NCBI GenBank assembly: GCA_017562135.1
Contig: QEYB01000368.1
Span: forward strand, 1,426,001-1,490,000
Direction: 5' to 3'
DNA: 64,000 nucleotides
Origin: Dipylidium caninum
Lineage: Eukaryota > Platyhelminthes > Cestoda > Cyclophyllidea > Dipylidiidae
Shown: positions 1 through 9,773 of the stretch, piece after piece
Layout of the letters: every line of letters starts with the position of its first letter
Position numbering within the stretch: the first letter of the stretch is position 1
Program-made: the position numbers and the translations under genes
The notes under the pieces: model-generated
Told to the model about the DNA's origin: nothing
What the model saw: only the letters and a program-made list of their open reading frames with translations
Database searches by the model: none

Positions 1-692
1 GATCTGAGAGGGTGCTTCAGCACTTCACAGCCTTGCGTGGGCTCACCGGCTCGCAATAAGTGGTTAGCGACTAAAGGCTGTCGAAGCAGTCCGCAGGCGG
101 GAATTATCCTTCACCGCGTGCGATATACGCGTACATCGGCTTGCCTTTTGCAGGCCGCCATAAAACATCTACAGACAACTGTTTTGGTTGTTTATAGGTA
201 AATACTGCGCGACCGTATGAATGGGGAGCGTGCATTCACAGCGAATAGCTTAATTGCACACATGATATTATGCCTCATTGTTGCACTTCTTATTTTAGCC
301 ATGGACAATTGCGAAATGGGCCCAGATTTCCTGCCGTATTCCGGGGTACGTGTTCGATTCTTCACGCACATGTGTCTCCTCTTGAACTTCTTCGCCTGCT
401 AAAAGTACTTCCTCGAAAGGGTGCCCAGCATGCAGGCAGACATTTCTGTTCCGCCGGTAACCCCGCCTATCGTGGACGCTCTTAAGTACAAATGTAAAAT
501 TACTTTTGGGCAAGTGAAAAGACCTAAAAGGTAGCGCAATCTCTTCACTGCGTGGTTACGTGGTTGCGCCGTCTAAATGCAGCGGAAGGAAAGCGGGGAG
601 GTGGGCGACGACAATGCAAAATCTCTATGCCTGACCGACGGGATCGTGGCATAAGCTCAATGCGGATAAGGCTAACAGTATAATACGGCTTG

Positions 693-784
693 TCTCCCCT
701 CCCTCCCCTCCCTCCCTCCCTTCGTCCTTCCTTCCGTCCCTCCCACCTCTCGGTCGTCCGTCCGTCCGTCCGTCCGTCCGTCCG
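693..784. repeat. Pyrimidine-rich tract ending in a TCCG tandem repeat
   Basis: A run of CCCTCC-type pyrimidines passes into about seven tandem TCCG units between roughly 754 and 784. Read on the minus strand it produces an artificial arginine/glycine-rich and DGRT-repeating peptide, which is why a frame stays open there. Confidence 0.85.
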
Positions 785-2133
785 CCCATGTGTGCTTGCG
801 CCCATCGATCTGGACGCGCGACTTCTATGGCTTAATTCGTAACACCCGCACGCCTGCTGATTGGGCGCCTCAAGGTCGGCCAACAGATTTGCTTCTTCCC
901 GCAAGTGCTACTGGGGCAGTGCCTCCGTTGGCAGGCTGATTTTGGACAAAAGGCACCCGCTGTTTCACATAAGGCTTCACATGATAGATTTAAGTTGGAA
1001 GAGACGAATGTTGCCAACACACCCACCTCCACGTTTCCCTCACTAACTCACCCTATATGAATTATTTTTTGCTAACATCCCTACCAACTTATGCACACAC
1101 CTTTCAGCTATTCCATTAACTAATCAGACAAAGGTTATTCTTCTTAGTCCTGAACTTTTGCCTCCTTCGAGGAGTAATTTAATATGTTATGGAGAAAACC
1201 CGTTCCATCTCTATAAGATAGTGAAGAAGGAGCGAATGTTGCGGAGGCACTCTTGGGAGCCGGATTGGAAGACTGCAGTTAGTGCATCTCGTTTTCTCCT
1301 TTACGCCGGTGTAGACGGCACGGCGTTCGCCGTGGCCACGCGCTTCACGCACGACGCTGTACTTCCTGTCGCGAGGAGACGTAGCCCACCAGGAGGCAGC
1401 GCCGAACCATTTTCTGCCAACTGCCTAACTTCAATACTTTGCGCATTCTCCTTCAACGTGACTTTATTTGATGTTTTCTTTTTTACCAGAACGAATTTTA
1501 ATATGTTATTCGCATTAGCAATTTCAGCGTTCGTCTTTGCAACATCGACGGGTGGTCCCGTGATGTTGACGTAGGCTGCTTGTTTTCCTCCATCAGCATC
1601 ATTAGAAATAAATAAAGTTCGAAATCTTCCGGATGCCATATTTAATTTCGCACTCGGAAGCATAAATAATGGGATCAAAGGGTCTCATGTCGGCAGATTA
1701 ATCATGCCTTCTGTGTGCTGTTTCAGGACTGGTGCCAGTCCCTAGACTACTGCGTGCCTGAACGAATTCCCCCTCACCACTTGGCTCCAGTGTCCGGAAT
1801 GGCCGAATTGGCGCGGTCTCAGCAGGGCTAATTTCGTCCCATTCCCTCGCCCCTTCCTTCCTCCGGGAAAACCTTGCGGACGCCTCCTCCTTCGGCCTCG
1901 CCGCAGCGAATCAGTCTACCGTTGTTAGCTCCTCATACGTCACTCGAGTGCTACAACAGCAACAGTAGTAACAAAAATCACTTCTCCTTCTTCTTCTCCT
2001 CCTCCTTCTCGACAGTAGCCGCCACCCGCAACTCTCCCTTTCGTAGAGGGACAACCGTCCCATCGCTTTTCGTGACGTGCTAATGACCTTAGTATTAATG
2101 ACTTTCGGAGTTGCATGTTATCGAGGTTCACGA

Positions 2134-2188
2134 ACCCACACCCACATACACACTCACACGCGCACACGCACACGCACACGCACACACA
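2134..2188. repeat. CA/CACG microsatellite
   Basis: Alternating CA dinucleotides with interspersed CG (ACACGC units). It keeps threonine/histidine/arginine or cysteine/valine frames open on both strands without coding. Confidence 0.9.
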
Positions 2189-3875
2189 GTAGCAAGTGCC
2201 TTCAAACAACTAATCGCGTCTCATCTCGAGTCTTGAAATGTCGCGATAGTTTCGCATTCGACGTCACCAATTCGGCTGAAGTAGGGCGTGTGAATCTGTA
2301 TAAATATGACCAGAAAGAAGTTCCTGCTTTCTTCCGCTCTCAAGGGGAAGCACTCTCCCCCCCTCCCGCTCCCCCCCCCTTCTGAGAAATTTAACGAAAC
2401 TCTCCCCGACTTCTGCATGCCATCTTCTTCCTGCCTGGCCTTCTCCACTTTGTTGGTTGCATTTGTTTCCCATTTTCTCCGGCCAATTTGCACAAGTTAT
2501 TGGAACGAGGTGGGGACGAGGCACCCCATCCCTCTTCCTAAAGCCCGCCTTTTCCTAAGTATCCTTTTACATTTGCCTCCCTGGCATACAGGATCATCAG
2601 ATACTTCTCCTTGGCCACTTTCCCATTGTATTTTCTGCATGCAGCATCTTTCTCTCCCGCGGCTCCCCACCTCTCTCTTTCTCTGCCTCTTATTAAACCG
2701 CGTTATATACTGAATTGCTGAGTATATGGGTGAAGAGAGCCACAAATAAACAGATTTTATCAAATAGACTTCACTGTCTTTTAGATTAGTAGAATTTGTC
2801 CCCCAAAGTCGCCCTTGTGGAAAGTGAGTAGACGGCTGTTTGATCCGTTCACCACCCATCGTTGCTCCTCTTATTGCGGCTCTTTGTCGTCGTGAGGCAG
2901 GGTCTGGGGGACGCCTGACTCCCCTTGTCGAAAACTAACTTGGGCTTGTAGCGGGCAAGCAATTAACACATTTCTCCTCACGAAAACTTATTCCACTCTC
3001 CTTCGACCATTTAACACGGAAGGATGCGGCAAGTGTCCACTTTCCGCATCAGTGACGCGAAAACTGCCGCGAAATAGGACGATGAAAGCCATCCGATGGG
3101 CGTGTGCCCCGTGCCTGACATGAACACGCGAGTGTCGTCGGAGGAGTCGTTCTGATGCCTTCGAGAGACCCCACCGTAAATACTGGGTACTGACAGCATT
3201 AAGGTAGAGGGTGCTGAGGCAGGGCGGAGTGCCAAACTCCGACCTCCTTTCTCCGTCAGCGTGCCCTTGTTCAAGTGCACCAGAAAGTGATACTTTTCTC
3301 TCCACCACCTTAACTGTTCAGAGATGGAGAAAACAGACCACCAGCACTAGGTGAGCTAATCCTTAGTCAGGTTTTTAAAAAGATGTGTTCGAGAGTGCGG
3401 TGGACAAAGTGGAGAGTGATAAGCGAGACGTCCAATGAAGGTGGTTTGCACTCAAAATCTGTGCGCACAAGGACATCCGGATCGAGGGATAAACAGTGGG
3501 AGAAGAGATTGTCGAATGGGCAGTCTGACTCTACTTTTTGTTGCTGGGCCATTAAAACCCTGTCACATTCATTCATCGAATTTTAACCTTGTAAAAGAAT
3601 TAATACTAGGACAAAGAAGCAGGCTTTCCTCTCTCTCAAGCACAGTCATTGCTGGAAGCCACTTGTGCAAATTTGCGGTTAAGGCGAGCGGAGAGGCTGC
3701 TTTGGTGCCCGATGCGGCGAGTGGGCGGTTGCAGTCCGTGCGGACGGCGCAGGGCCCCCGGGGGTGTCACCGAAGGCCCTTGGCCGAAACAGGATCCCGG
3801 GACCAAGTGGTTCAGAAGCGCCTCAGCTAGCTTTAGGGTCGTGATGCTGCCTCGTCCCCCTTTACCTGCTGGTGG

Positions 3876-4160
3876 TCACCTTCCCAAGATATTTTGGCTT
3901 TCATTGAGACGCAAAGTGAGGCCGAGTGCATGCACGTCTTTGATGAATAGAAAAGCATCCACGGAGGCAATTTTCACAGCCCATCCTTTCTCCTGGGCCC
4001 CGCGAGCCATCATTCGGCCCAATGCTAGTGCCCCACAAACGGAAAGATCTGACTCTTTCTTGTTACGCCGACCCGAAAGCCGCGCCGCTGTGCCAGCGGG
4101 TTTCGTTTTCGCTAAGGATGGTTTCATTGTGACGAACATAATAACTCCAACAATAAGCAT
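3876..4160 (-). CDS. Possible secreted-peptide precursor exon, unrecognised
   Basis: The ATG at 4160 opens MLIVGVIMFVTMKPSLA, which reads like a signal peptide (hydrophobic core, small residues at the cleavage site). It is followed by a basic, short-residue region with a GRR and an NKK site, the kind of glycine-dibasic signal used for cleavage and amidation in neuropeptide precursors. A TTGCAG acceptor-like sequence lies about 25 nt upstream of the ATG, which fits a 5' splice or trans-splice site. The frame runs on about 95 codons with one cysteine after the signal. I recognise no family, and the downstream part lacks the repeated peptide copies usual in such precursors. It could be a chance ORF. 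Confidence 0.22.
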   Translation of the reverse strand: MLIVGVIMFVTMKPSLAKTKPAGTAARLSGRRNKKESDLSVCGALALGRMMARGAQEKGWAVKIASVDAFLFIKDVHALGLTLRLNESQNILGR

Positions 4161-4479
4161 GTACGTTAGACGATTCCCCTGCAATTAAGTCTCCATGGGG
4201 TGCACAGCCGCTTGGTGTTTTTGTTCTCCCCTCCGTGACTTGAACGACAAACGCTTTGCCGTCATCTTAGACGTAATGCAGCGGTTCACCTCAAAAGTCC
4301 CTTTCGATTGCAACTGTGCAAATGTCAATTTACTGCGCTTATCACCTTCGCGCGGCTCGTCAGTTCACTTAAACACTGAAAGACACCTCTCGGATGCTGC
4401 GGGAATGTAATGGAGCGTGTCAATATTTATTCAATTCTTTTTCGTTGTGTGTGTTTGGCATGGCCCCACCGAGTGCTAC

Positions 4480-4792
4480 CAACTCCCTGCCCGCTGACAC
4501 CACCAAACACAAACCCTGGGCCGTGAAGGGGGCGTCGGGGAGGGGGAAGGGCGGGGAAATTTTCACTTTCTGCACGCATTTTGCGACATATCCGCCCCCA
4601 AAGCGGTTGCCTCCCCCCTCAAAACAGCCCTCGCGCCGCTGGCAGCTGCGCCGTCAAAAACGCCGCCCGCATCGATTTTTGCATGCGTCATCCATGCAAC
4701 GTGATCGATTTGTTTGAATTGCGCAGGCATCTCGCGCCGGGCGCCCAATCTGTCGTCTTGACGAGCGGGCTGCTCTCACACCCGCCTTGCAG
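4480..4792. promoter_or_regulatory. GC-rich 5' region of the CNOT1-MIF4G gene with acceptor site
   Basis: The stretch before the MIF4G ORF is GC-rich (G runs near 4525-4555, C runs near 4610) and carries a CCAAT at about 4744. It ends in CCTTGCAG at 4785-4792, a good 3' splice site 30 nt before the ATG. The site could serve a 5' UTR intron or spliced-leader trans-splicing; the sequence alone does not say which. Confidence 0.35.
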
Positions 4793-4822
4793 GAAGCCTT
4801 GGAAGCACGATAGGAGGAAGCA

Positions 4823-5497
4823 ATGAGTTCCCGAGCGGCCTTTCGGAGTATCCCCCAACCGCCAGAGCGCCTATCCAAAAAAATTTGCTTTATTCTCAAC
4901 AATCTCACTGAACGTAATCTAAAAAACCAAACACACGAGTTGATGTCCCAACTGCCTTTGCACTTCAACAGATGGTTGGCCGAATTCATCATAAGCAGAG
5001 TCGCCACCGAGTCGAACCTGGTCGATATGTACACCGAATTTGTTTTGCTTGCAACGAACCGTCAAAATAATTTTCGTCCGCTAATTCTTGATTTGCTTAC
5101 TCGAGAAATTGATTTCCTACTGCGACCCGGCCAAATGAGCCCACACAATGGACGATCGCTGAAGAATTTTGGGGCTTTTCTTGGCCGCCTCACCCTAGCC
5201 AAGGGCATAAAGCTCGGAGTGGACCTCAAATCGCTTATCTACGTGGCCTACAAGAACCGACCCGATTCGTTAGATTACATAGTTCCTTTTATTTGTGAAT
5301 TGTTGAAAAATATCAAGCATGGCGGCTCCTTCCGACAGCCTGACCCGTGGGTGCTAGAGACTCTGGAGGTGGCCAAGGAACTGCACGACATCACTGACAA
5401 ACTACCAATTCAGTTTGAGGTGGAACTCCTCTTCAGCCACCTGGAGCGCGACATGAATGAGACCAACACAGCCTTCTACCTAAGACGGATAAAATAA
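4823..5497 (+). CDS. Stand-alone CNOT1 MIF4G-domain protein
   Basis: A 224-residue intronless ORF that aligns by eye over its whole length with the MIF4G domain of CNOT1, the CCR4-NOT scaffold. In CNOT1 this roughly 225-residue segment binds the CAF1/CNOT7 deadenylase and the DDX6 helicase. Matching landmarks in order are ILNNLTERNL, RSLKNFGAFLGRLTLAKG, DLKSLIYVAYK, YIVPFICELLKNI, RQPDPWVLETLEVAKELH and FEVELLFSHLERDMNE. An in-frame TAG at 4811 precedes the ATG and a stop follows the domain directly, so nothing else of CNOT1 (HEAT repeats, CN9BD, NOT domain) is attached. AATAAA lies at 5745-5750. It may be a retrocopy or an independent gene that competes for CAF1; no poly(A) tract is left to prove retroposition. 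Confidence 0.82.
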   Translation: MSSRAAFRSIPQPPERLSKKICFILNNLTERNLKNQTHELMSQLPLHFNRWLAEFIISRVATESNLVDMYTEFVLLATNRQNNFRPLILDLLTREIDFLLRPGQMSPHNGRSLKNFGAFLGRLTLAKGIKLGVDLKSLIYVAYKNRPDSLDYIVPFICELLKNIKHGGSFRQPDPWVLETLEVAKELHDITDKLPIQFEVELLFSHLERDMNETNTAFYLRRIK

Positions 5498-5744
5498 CAG
5501 CATCGAGACGGTCTTAGGGCGCGAGAGGACCAGACCAAATGCGGGATTTGTAGTGCGGATCAGCGTTGGTGCGTATGCGTGTGAGAGATTGCATCCTCGA
5601 TGAAATTTCCAACAAATCATTCCAATTCCACAAAGTAACTCTTCTCCTTCATGTCCAGGGTATGATGTGATCCGTTTTGTAAGGGGCTAACACCGTTGTC
5701 AGATGCTTGTGCAGTGAGACCAATTAAAATGTTGAAATATTTTT

Positions 5745-5750
5745 AATAAA
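5745..5750 (+). terminator. Polyadenylation signal of the MIF4G gene
   Basis: A canonical AATAAA lies about 250 nt after the stop codon of the MIF4G ORF. It is followed by T/GT-rich sequence (TATCTTGTACATTG), as expected at a cleavage site. Confidence 0.6.
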
Positions 5751-5759
5751 TATCTTGTA

Positions 5760-6985
5760 CATTGATATCAGCAGCTGAATTCACCGACATACAACCGCAT
5801 CGACGCACCCAAGTGAGAGCATTTGCCACGACCGGACGAAGCCAGGTGGGGAAGCGGACAATCTCCACTCGCTCACCGACTCGCTTGCACGACTATGAAT
5901 GAGGCAGCAAAATTAGAGGCGTTTACCAGCTATCGTCTGCTCTGTCGAGGCAGTAAGGCAACTGAGGGCATTGGAAATGTTAGTCAAGAGGCAAATTGGT
6001 GCTCATCCGCACGTCAAGAGGGAGTAAGAAGTGTTCTCCAGTAAGTGTTTTTTTGCACCGAGATGCGATCATCAATAAATGTAGGAGGAAAATGTTGAAC
6101 TCGCTAAGATGGTCGCAGTGAAGGTAGCTGGTGGGGGCTCTGAACTGTGCTGTAAGCCAATTCACGTGACAATACAACGCATTTGGCACCACTTCATCCC
6201 GCGCGCAGACCTTTTAGGCAACAGCAAACAGGTGTGTAAACTCTTTGTATTGCGCGTGAGAAGGGAGATAAATAAACTAGAGTCAGTAGGAGGCTGTGCA
6301 AAAAGTCAAGATGGAGAATTTGTACAGTGAATGATCAGACGGTGCCGAGTCGGCCTAGTGGACGCGGCGTGGCGGCGACGGCGGCCATCGCGGCTGCCCA
6401 TGGTGGGGCGGGCCGTTGCTCCGACGGGGGGGATTCCGGGGATGGTGAGACAATGTTTCCCCCCCCCTCCTCCTCCTCCTCCTCGCCTTTCGCATGTGCG
6501 CAGTTCTCAGTGAGACTCTCCTTCGGCCTGGTGCGATCACGGACCAGCGTTTTGGCCAGAACCGAAGATCGGCTTAGCAGCGACCGGGGACAGCCAGTGG
6601 AGGATTTCGTCTCATCCTGAAGGGAGTAATAATATTCTACTGTGCCACTCTTCGGATGCACCGGTCTGCCAGTCCTTCTGCATCAAGTAGACGCGACGAC
6701 TACTTAGGAGACTCTGTAACTCGCTGCAAATGTGCCTGTTGGTCCCAGTTACGGCACAGCCTTAGAAGTGCATAATGCTGAATTGCATTGTGAGTGTAAC
6801 AGAAGTCGGCCTAACAGCACTAAACGGCAACGACTTAGGCAAAGTGGCTTGTGAAAAACTAAAGGTAACAAACATAGGTGAGAAATAACCAAAGTGGCGG
6901 GATAAGTGAGGCATGGCAAGGAATTCTCTCCGCTCAACCATTATCATGAGAAAACCTCTTGCGTCTCCGTGGTCGGCAGGTCGAA
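5760..6985. other. No supported gene
   Basis: The stretch separates the end of the MIF4G gene from the minus-strand gene at 6986-7702. A GC-rich block near 6350-6610 with a C8 and CCT-repeat run opens overlapping frames on both strands (serine/proline one way, glutamate/glycine the other), a low-complexity effect. I see no conserved motif. Confidence 0.45.
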
Positions 6986-7702
6986 CTAGTATTCGCCAAA
7001 TTTTCGTGAAGTAATTAGATAAGAGAGCATTTTCATCATCAAGTGACTTTTCCAGGTAGCGAGGTAACCGACTGTTTTGAGATTCGTGGGGCTGCGCATC
7101 CTCTTTTCTTCAACGATAGAGAGGAGGGTTCTTTGTAACTTGGGAAGTGGAGAGCCCTTGGAAGAAGAGACCGGGGAGGAGGAGGCTTCGGATTCCGTCG
7201 AGGCCCCGGTAGAGAGCCCGGCTGCGTTTCGTAGCCGCCACTCATTGATGGTCTGGAGGAAGCTGTCATCGAAGTGGTAAGAGGTCCGTCGCAGCATTTC
7301 TGGCCTCTCCTCGGGGCGTTGGGATATCCAGTGCTCGTTGTTTACTGCCAAGGGGGACACGCGCAGCTCTTCCAGAGGCTGGCGGTAGCTACGACGAATG
7401 ATTTGGAGCTGCACAAAAACGAGTAAAATCGGAGTAGGGAACTGTCAAAATGCACGTCCAGAATGCACGACTTTGATACTAACCGAGTCTGCGAAACTTT
7501 GGTTCTCATCTTGAGTGGGACGGCCGATAATCTGGGCAGTTAGGGGCTCCTCGCCCAGTAAGTACGCATCATGATTCACTGCCACTCTTGATCTTCTTTG
7601 TTTTCGGTACGTATCGGGAAATATTTTAGCTTCAACGTGGCGCCGAAATCGAATTCCGTCAAAGAGGGGAAAAGGGGGATACCTCATGAATCCGGCACCC
7701 AT
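6986..7702 (-). CDS. Unrecognised two-exon gene
   Basis: Exon 1 runs from ATG 7702 (in-frame TAG 9 nt before it) to 7484, ending TCG|GTTAGT. A 75-bp intron ends TTTTTGTGCAG. Exon 2 begins at 7408 and stays open in the matching phase (0) to a stop at 6986. The joined protein is about 213 residues: an N-terminal MGAGFMRYPPFPLFDG segment, a basic RKQRRSR patch, two loosely similar blocks (AVNHDAYLLGEEP and AVNNEHWISQRPEE), then a serine-rich tail (SSSPVSSSKGSP). There is no signal peptide or membrane segment. Family not recognised. It lies downstream of the TBC1D30 exons on the same strand and might instead be its 3' end, but the start ATG and the promoter-like island at 8.5 kb favour a separate gene. 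Confidence 0.5.
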
Positions 7703-8439
7703 TAATGTCTAAGTCGGCCGGCTATTCGCTTCGGAAACCAATCCACTAATTATTGCGAAAAATAAGGGAATTCACTGACCTACGTATTGAAACATCACCC
7801 CACCTATAACTCGATGGTGTAAGTCCACTCAGTCAAATGATCTGAAAATTTGGCCTCCGTAAGACAGTGGTAAACCATAAATACTTTTAATAAATTAAAG
7901 TGTATTCACACTGGCGTGCCACTTGAGCAGTGAGTGTCTACAGCGAGATTAGTCGACCACCTTTCCCCCTAATACAGGAATGATTGACATACTCTTTGAT
8001 TGCGTCTAAGGTGAGTGCGTTGTCTAAAGTAGAAAGGGCGGTGGTCAAACACCCGTCTTGAAGATAAGAGCTACCGAAAGGGTGCGAGGAAGTCAAGCAA
8101 CTAAGCAGGAGGATGCTAGTAAATTTTTGCAACGTGACGTGATTAGGCGACGTTCGCAATAATTTCTCTTTTTACGCCTCATACGTTTCGCTCCATCTGG
8201 GTTAGTTCAAGTAATTTTGCGTAAGAATTCTATTTGCCTGCATATCGAGTTTAATCGTGTGTACGAGAACAGAGGCATTGCGTAGTGTGCGCACAAAGTA
8301 GCTCATTATGTGGAAATAAGGGGATTACTTGCCGGTTAATTTAAAAATACGTAAGACCAAGCGCCCAAGGTTTCGATGATGGCGAGCGAAAAAGAGATAA
8401 GCGAGACTTGCCGAGACGGCATGAGAGGGGAGTGAGGCG

Positions 8440-8770
8440 GGGGCTGGAGAGCAAAAAGTTTCGTCGCGCGGCTCCCCCAGACAAACTCCTACACCCCGCT
8501 CGCGAGGCGGGCCCCGAGCCAATGCCTGGGGCGTCGGTGCTCTCGGTGCCGCGCGGAGTGACGAATGGCGCTGGTGCGTGCCCACGCCGGGTTGCGTCAC
8601 AGACGCCACGTTTCCCGCGCCCATTGGTCGCTGGCGCCACACTAACACCTGAATCAACTCGTATTCCTGCACACCCTGTGCGCTCAAAAGGAGGCCACTA
8701 GACCTTGTAAGTGCTTAAAAGAGGCGCCATCCTCAGCGCGGCCCCTTCAGGCTCTCATTGGTGCATTACG
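8440..8770 (-). promoter_or_regulatory. GC-rich island with CCAAT boxes, promoter candidate
   Basis: A CpG- and GC-rich block amid AT-richer DNA. It contains ATTGG near 8622 and 8757 (CCAAT on the minus strand) and a CCAAT near 8519 on the plus strand, with a TTTCCCGC-like element near 8610. Its position about 0.8 kb behind ATG 7702 suits the promoter of the unrecognised minus-strand gene. Frames that stay open across it on both strands reflect composition only. Confidence 0.35.
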
Positions 8771-9238
8771 AGGCAAAAGAAGCGAAAAGGGGGAAGTAAG
8801 GAGATGTCAGGCCAAACTCACTTTGTCTGTGTCGCCACTAACATCCGTTTGCCACGGAAGCATCAAATCTGCGCCTTGGAGGCCCGCGGAATCCGCCGCC
8901 ACCTCGGAAGGTACTGCCCCTTGCTGGTGTGCGACTGAGGCATCTACAGCTGGAATGAATGGCAGTGGCGATGAACTCCGCTTCCACGCGGCATACCCGG
9001 CACTGGGTGAAACACACACACACACTCACCCGGCTTAGTATCGCTTCCCTCACCTCCACGAGGACTACAAGCAAAAAAAGGATTGTGAGAGCCGAGGCGC
9101 TGTAGTAATAGATTGGGTCAGGTCTAACGAATTGGAAGCAAAACCTCATCTCGTCGATGGAGGAACGCCGAGATAAGGTTTGAAATAGATACTTTCGTTC
9201 CCCATGGATCAGTGGTTGGACACGTCGGCGATTAACTG

Positions 9239-9259
9239 CCCCCCCCCCCGCCCCCGCCC
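9239..9259. repeat. C-rich homopolymer-like tract
   Basis: A run of about eleven C residues followed by G and further C runs. Such tracts are prone to sequencing-length error. Confidence 0.8.
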
Positions 9260-9773
9260 ACGTACTGTACACTCATGCGAGGAGGATAAGCATTATTAAA
9301 AGCGTGAGTAAGCGATGCCTCGTCGGCCTCCTCCATTTAGACTTCGTCTCCCTCCCTTCCTCCCCCTCTGGTGGTGATTCGAGCTGCAGTCGTAACAGAA
9401 GCCATTCTCTCGTAAATCATATCACACAAATGTTCGCCCTACTAATGTAATATTTTTGACAAAGGCTTTGTCTGCGTAACTTATGTCATTAACCAGTTTC
9501 TCAAGACAAACTCGTGAGTAGTGAATCAACGGAAGGAGAATATGCATTTTCAAACATTATACGTAATAAACTAGGTAGGTGGCGAGGAAAAACCATCAAT
9601 GGCCTCCCAATGTTTTTTTTTTCGAAAAAGGAATAATTATAAGGTGTTCTAGTGAACAATTTGAGCCACGATACGAGCTGTACGGTGATGTGCTAAACTC
9701 TGAGAAGGAGATGGGGGCGGAACGGCGGTGGTTTATACCGCCGCAAATAATAATGCTAAGGAAGAGGTTGGGC

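Larger units (their letters stand above)
1..3870. other. No supported gene; simple repeats and short spurious ORFs
   Basis: I found no recognisable protein family, splice-consistent exon series or RNA gene here. Open frames up to about 138 codons occur on both strands, but they overlap one another, are low in complexity or arise from repeat tracts. The stretch holds a pyrimidine/TCCG tract, a CA/CACG tract and a C-rich tract near 2356-2381. Confidence 0.5.

Noticed and set aside
545..904. 119-codon minus-strand frame with DGRT repeats
   Set aside because: It is a translation of the pyrimidine/TCCG simple repeat; the repeated peptide follows the repeat unit.
1301..1678. 125-codon minus-strand frame
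   Set aside because: No family recognised, no splice context and an equally long frame lies on the other strand; kept only as a weak possibility.
4823..5497. Reading the MIF4G ORF as an internal exon of a full CNOT1 gene
   Set aside because: An in-frame stop precedes the ATG, a stop follows the domain and a polyadenylation signal lies downstream; no other CNOT1 segment is in the window.
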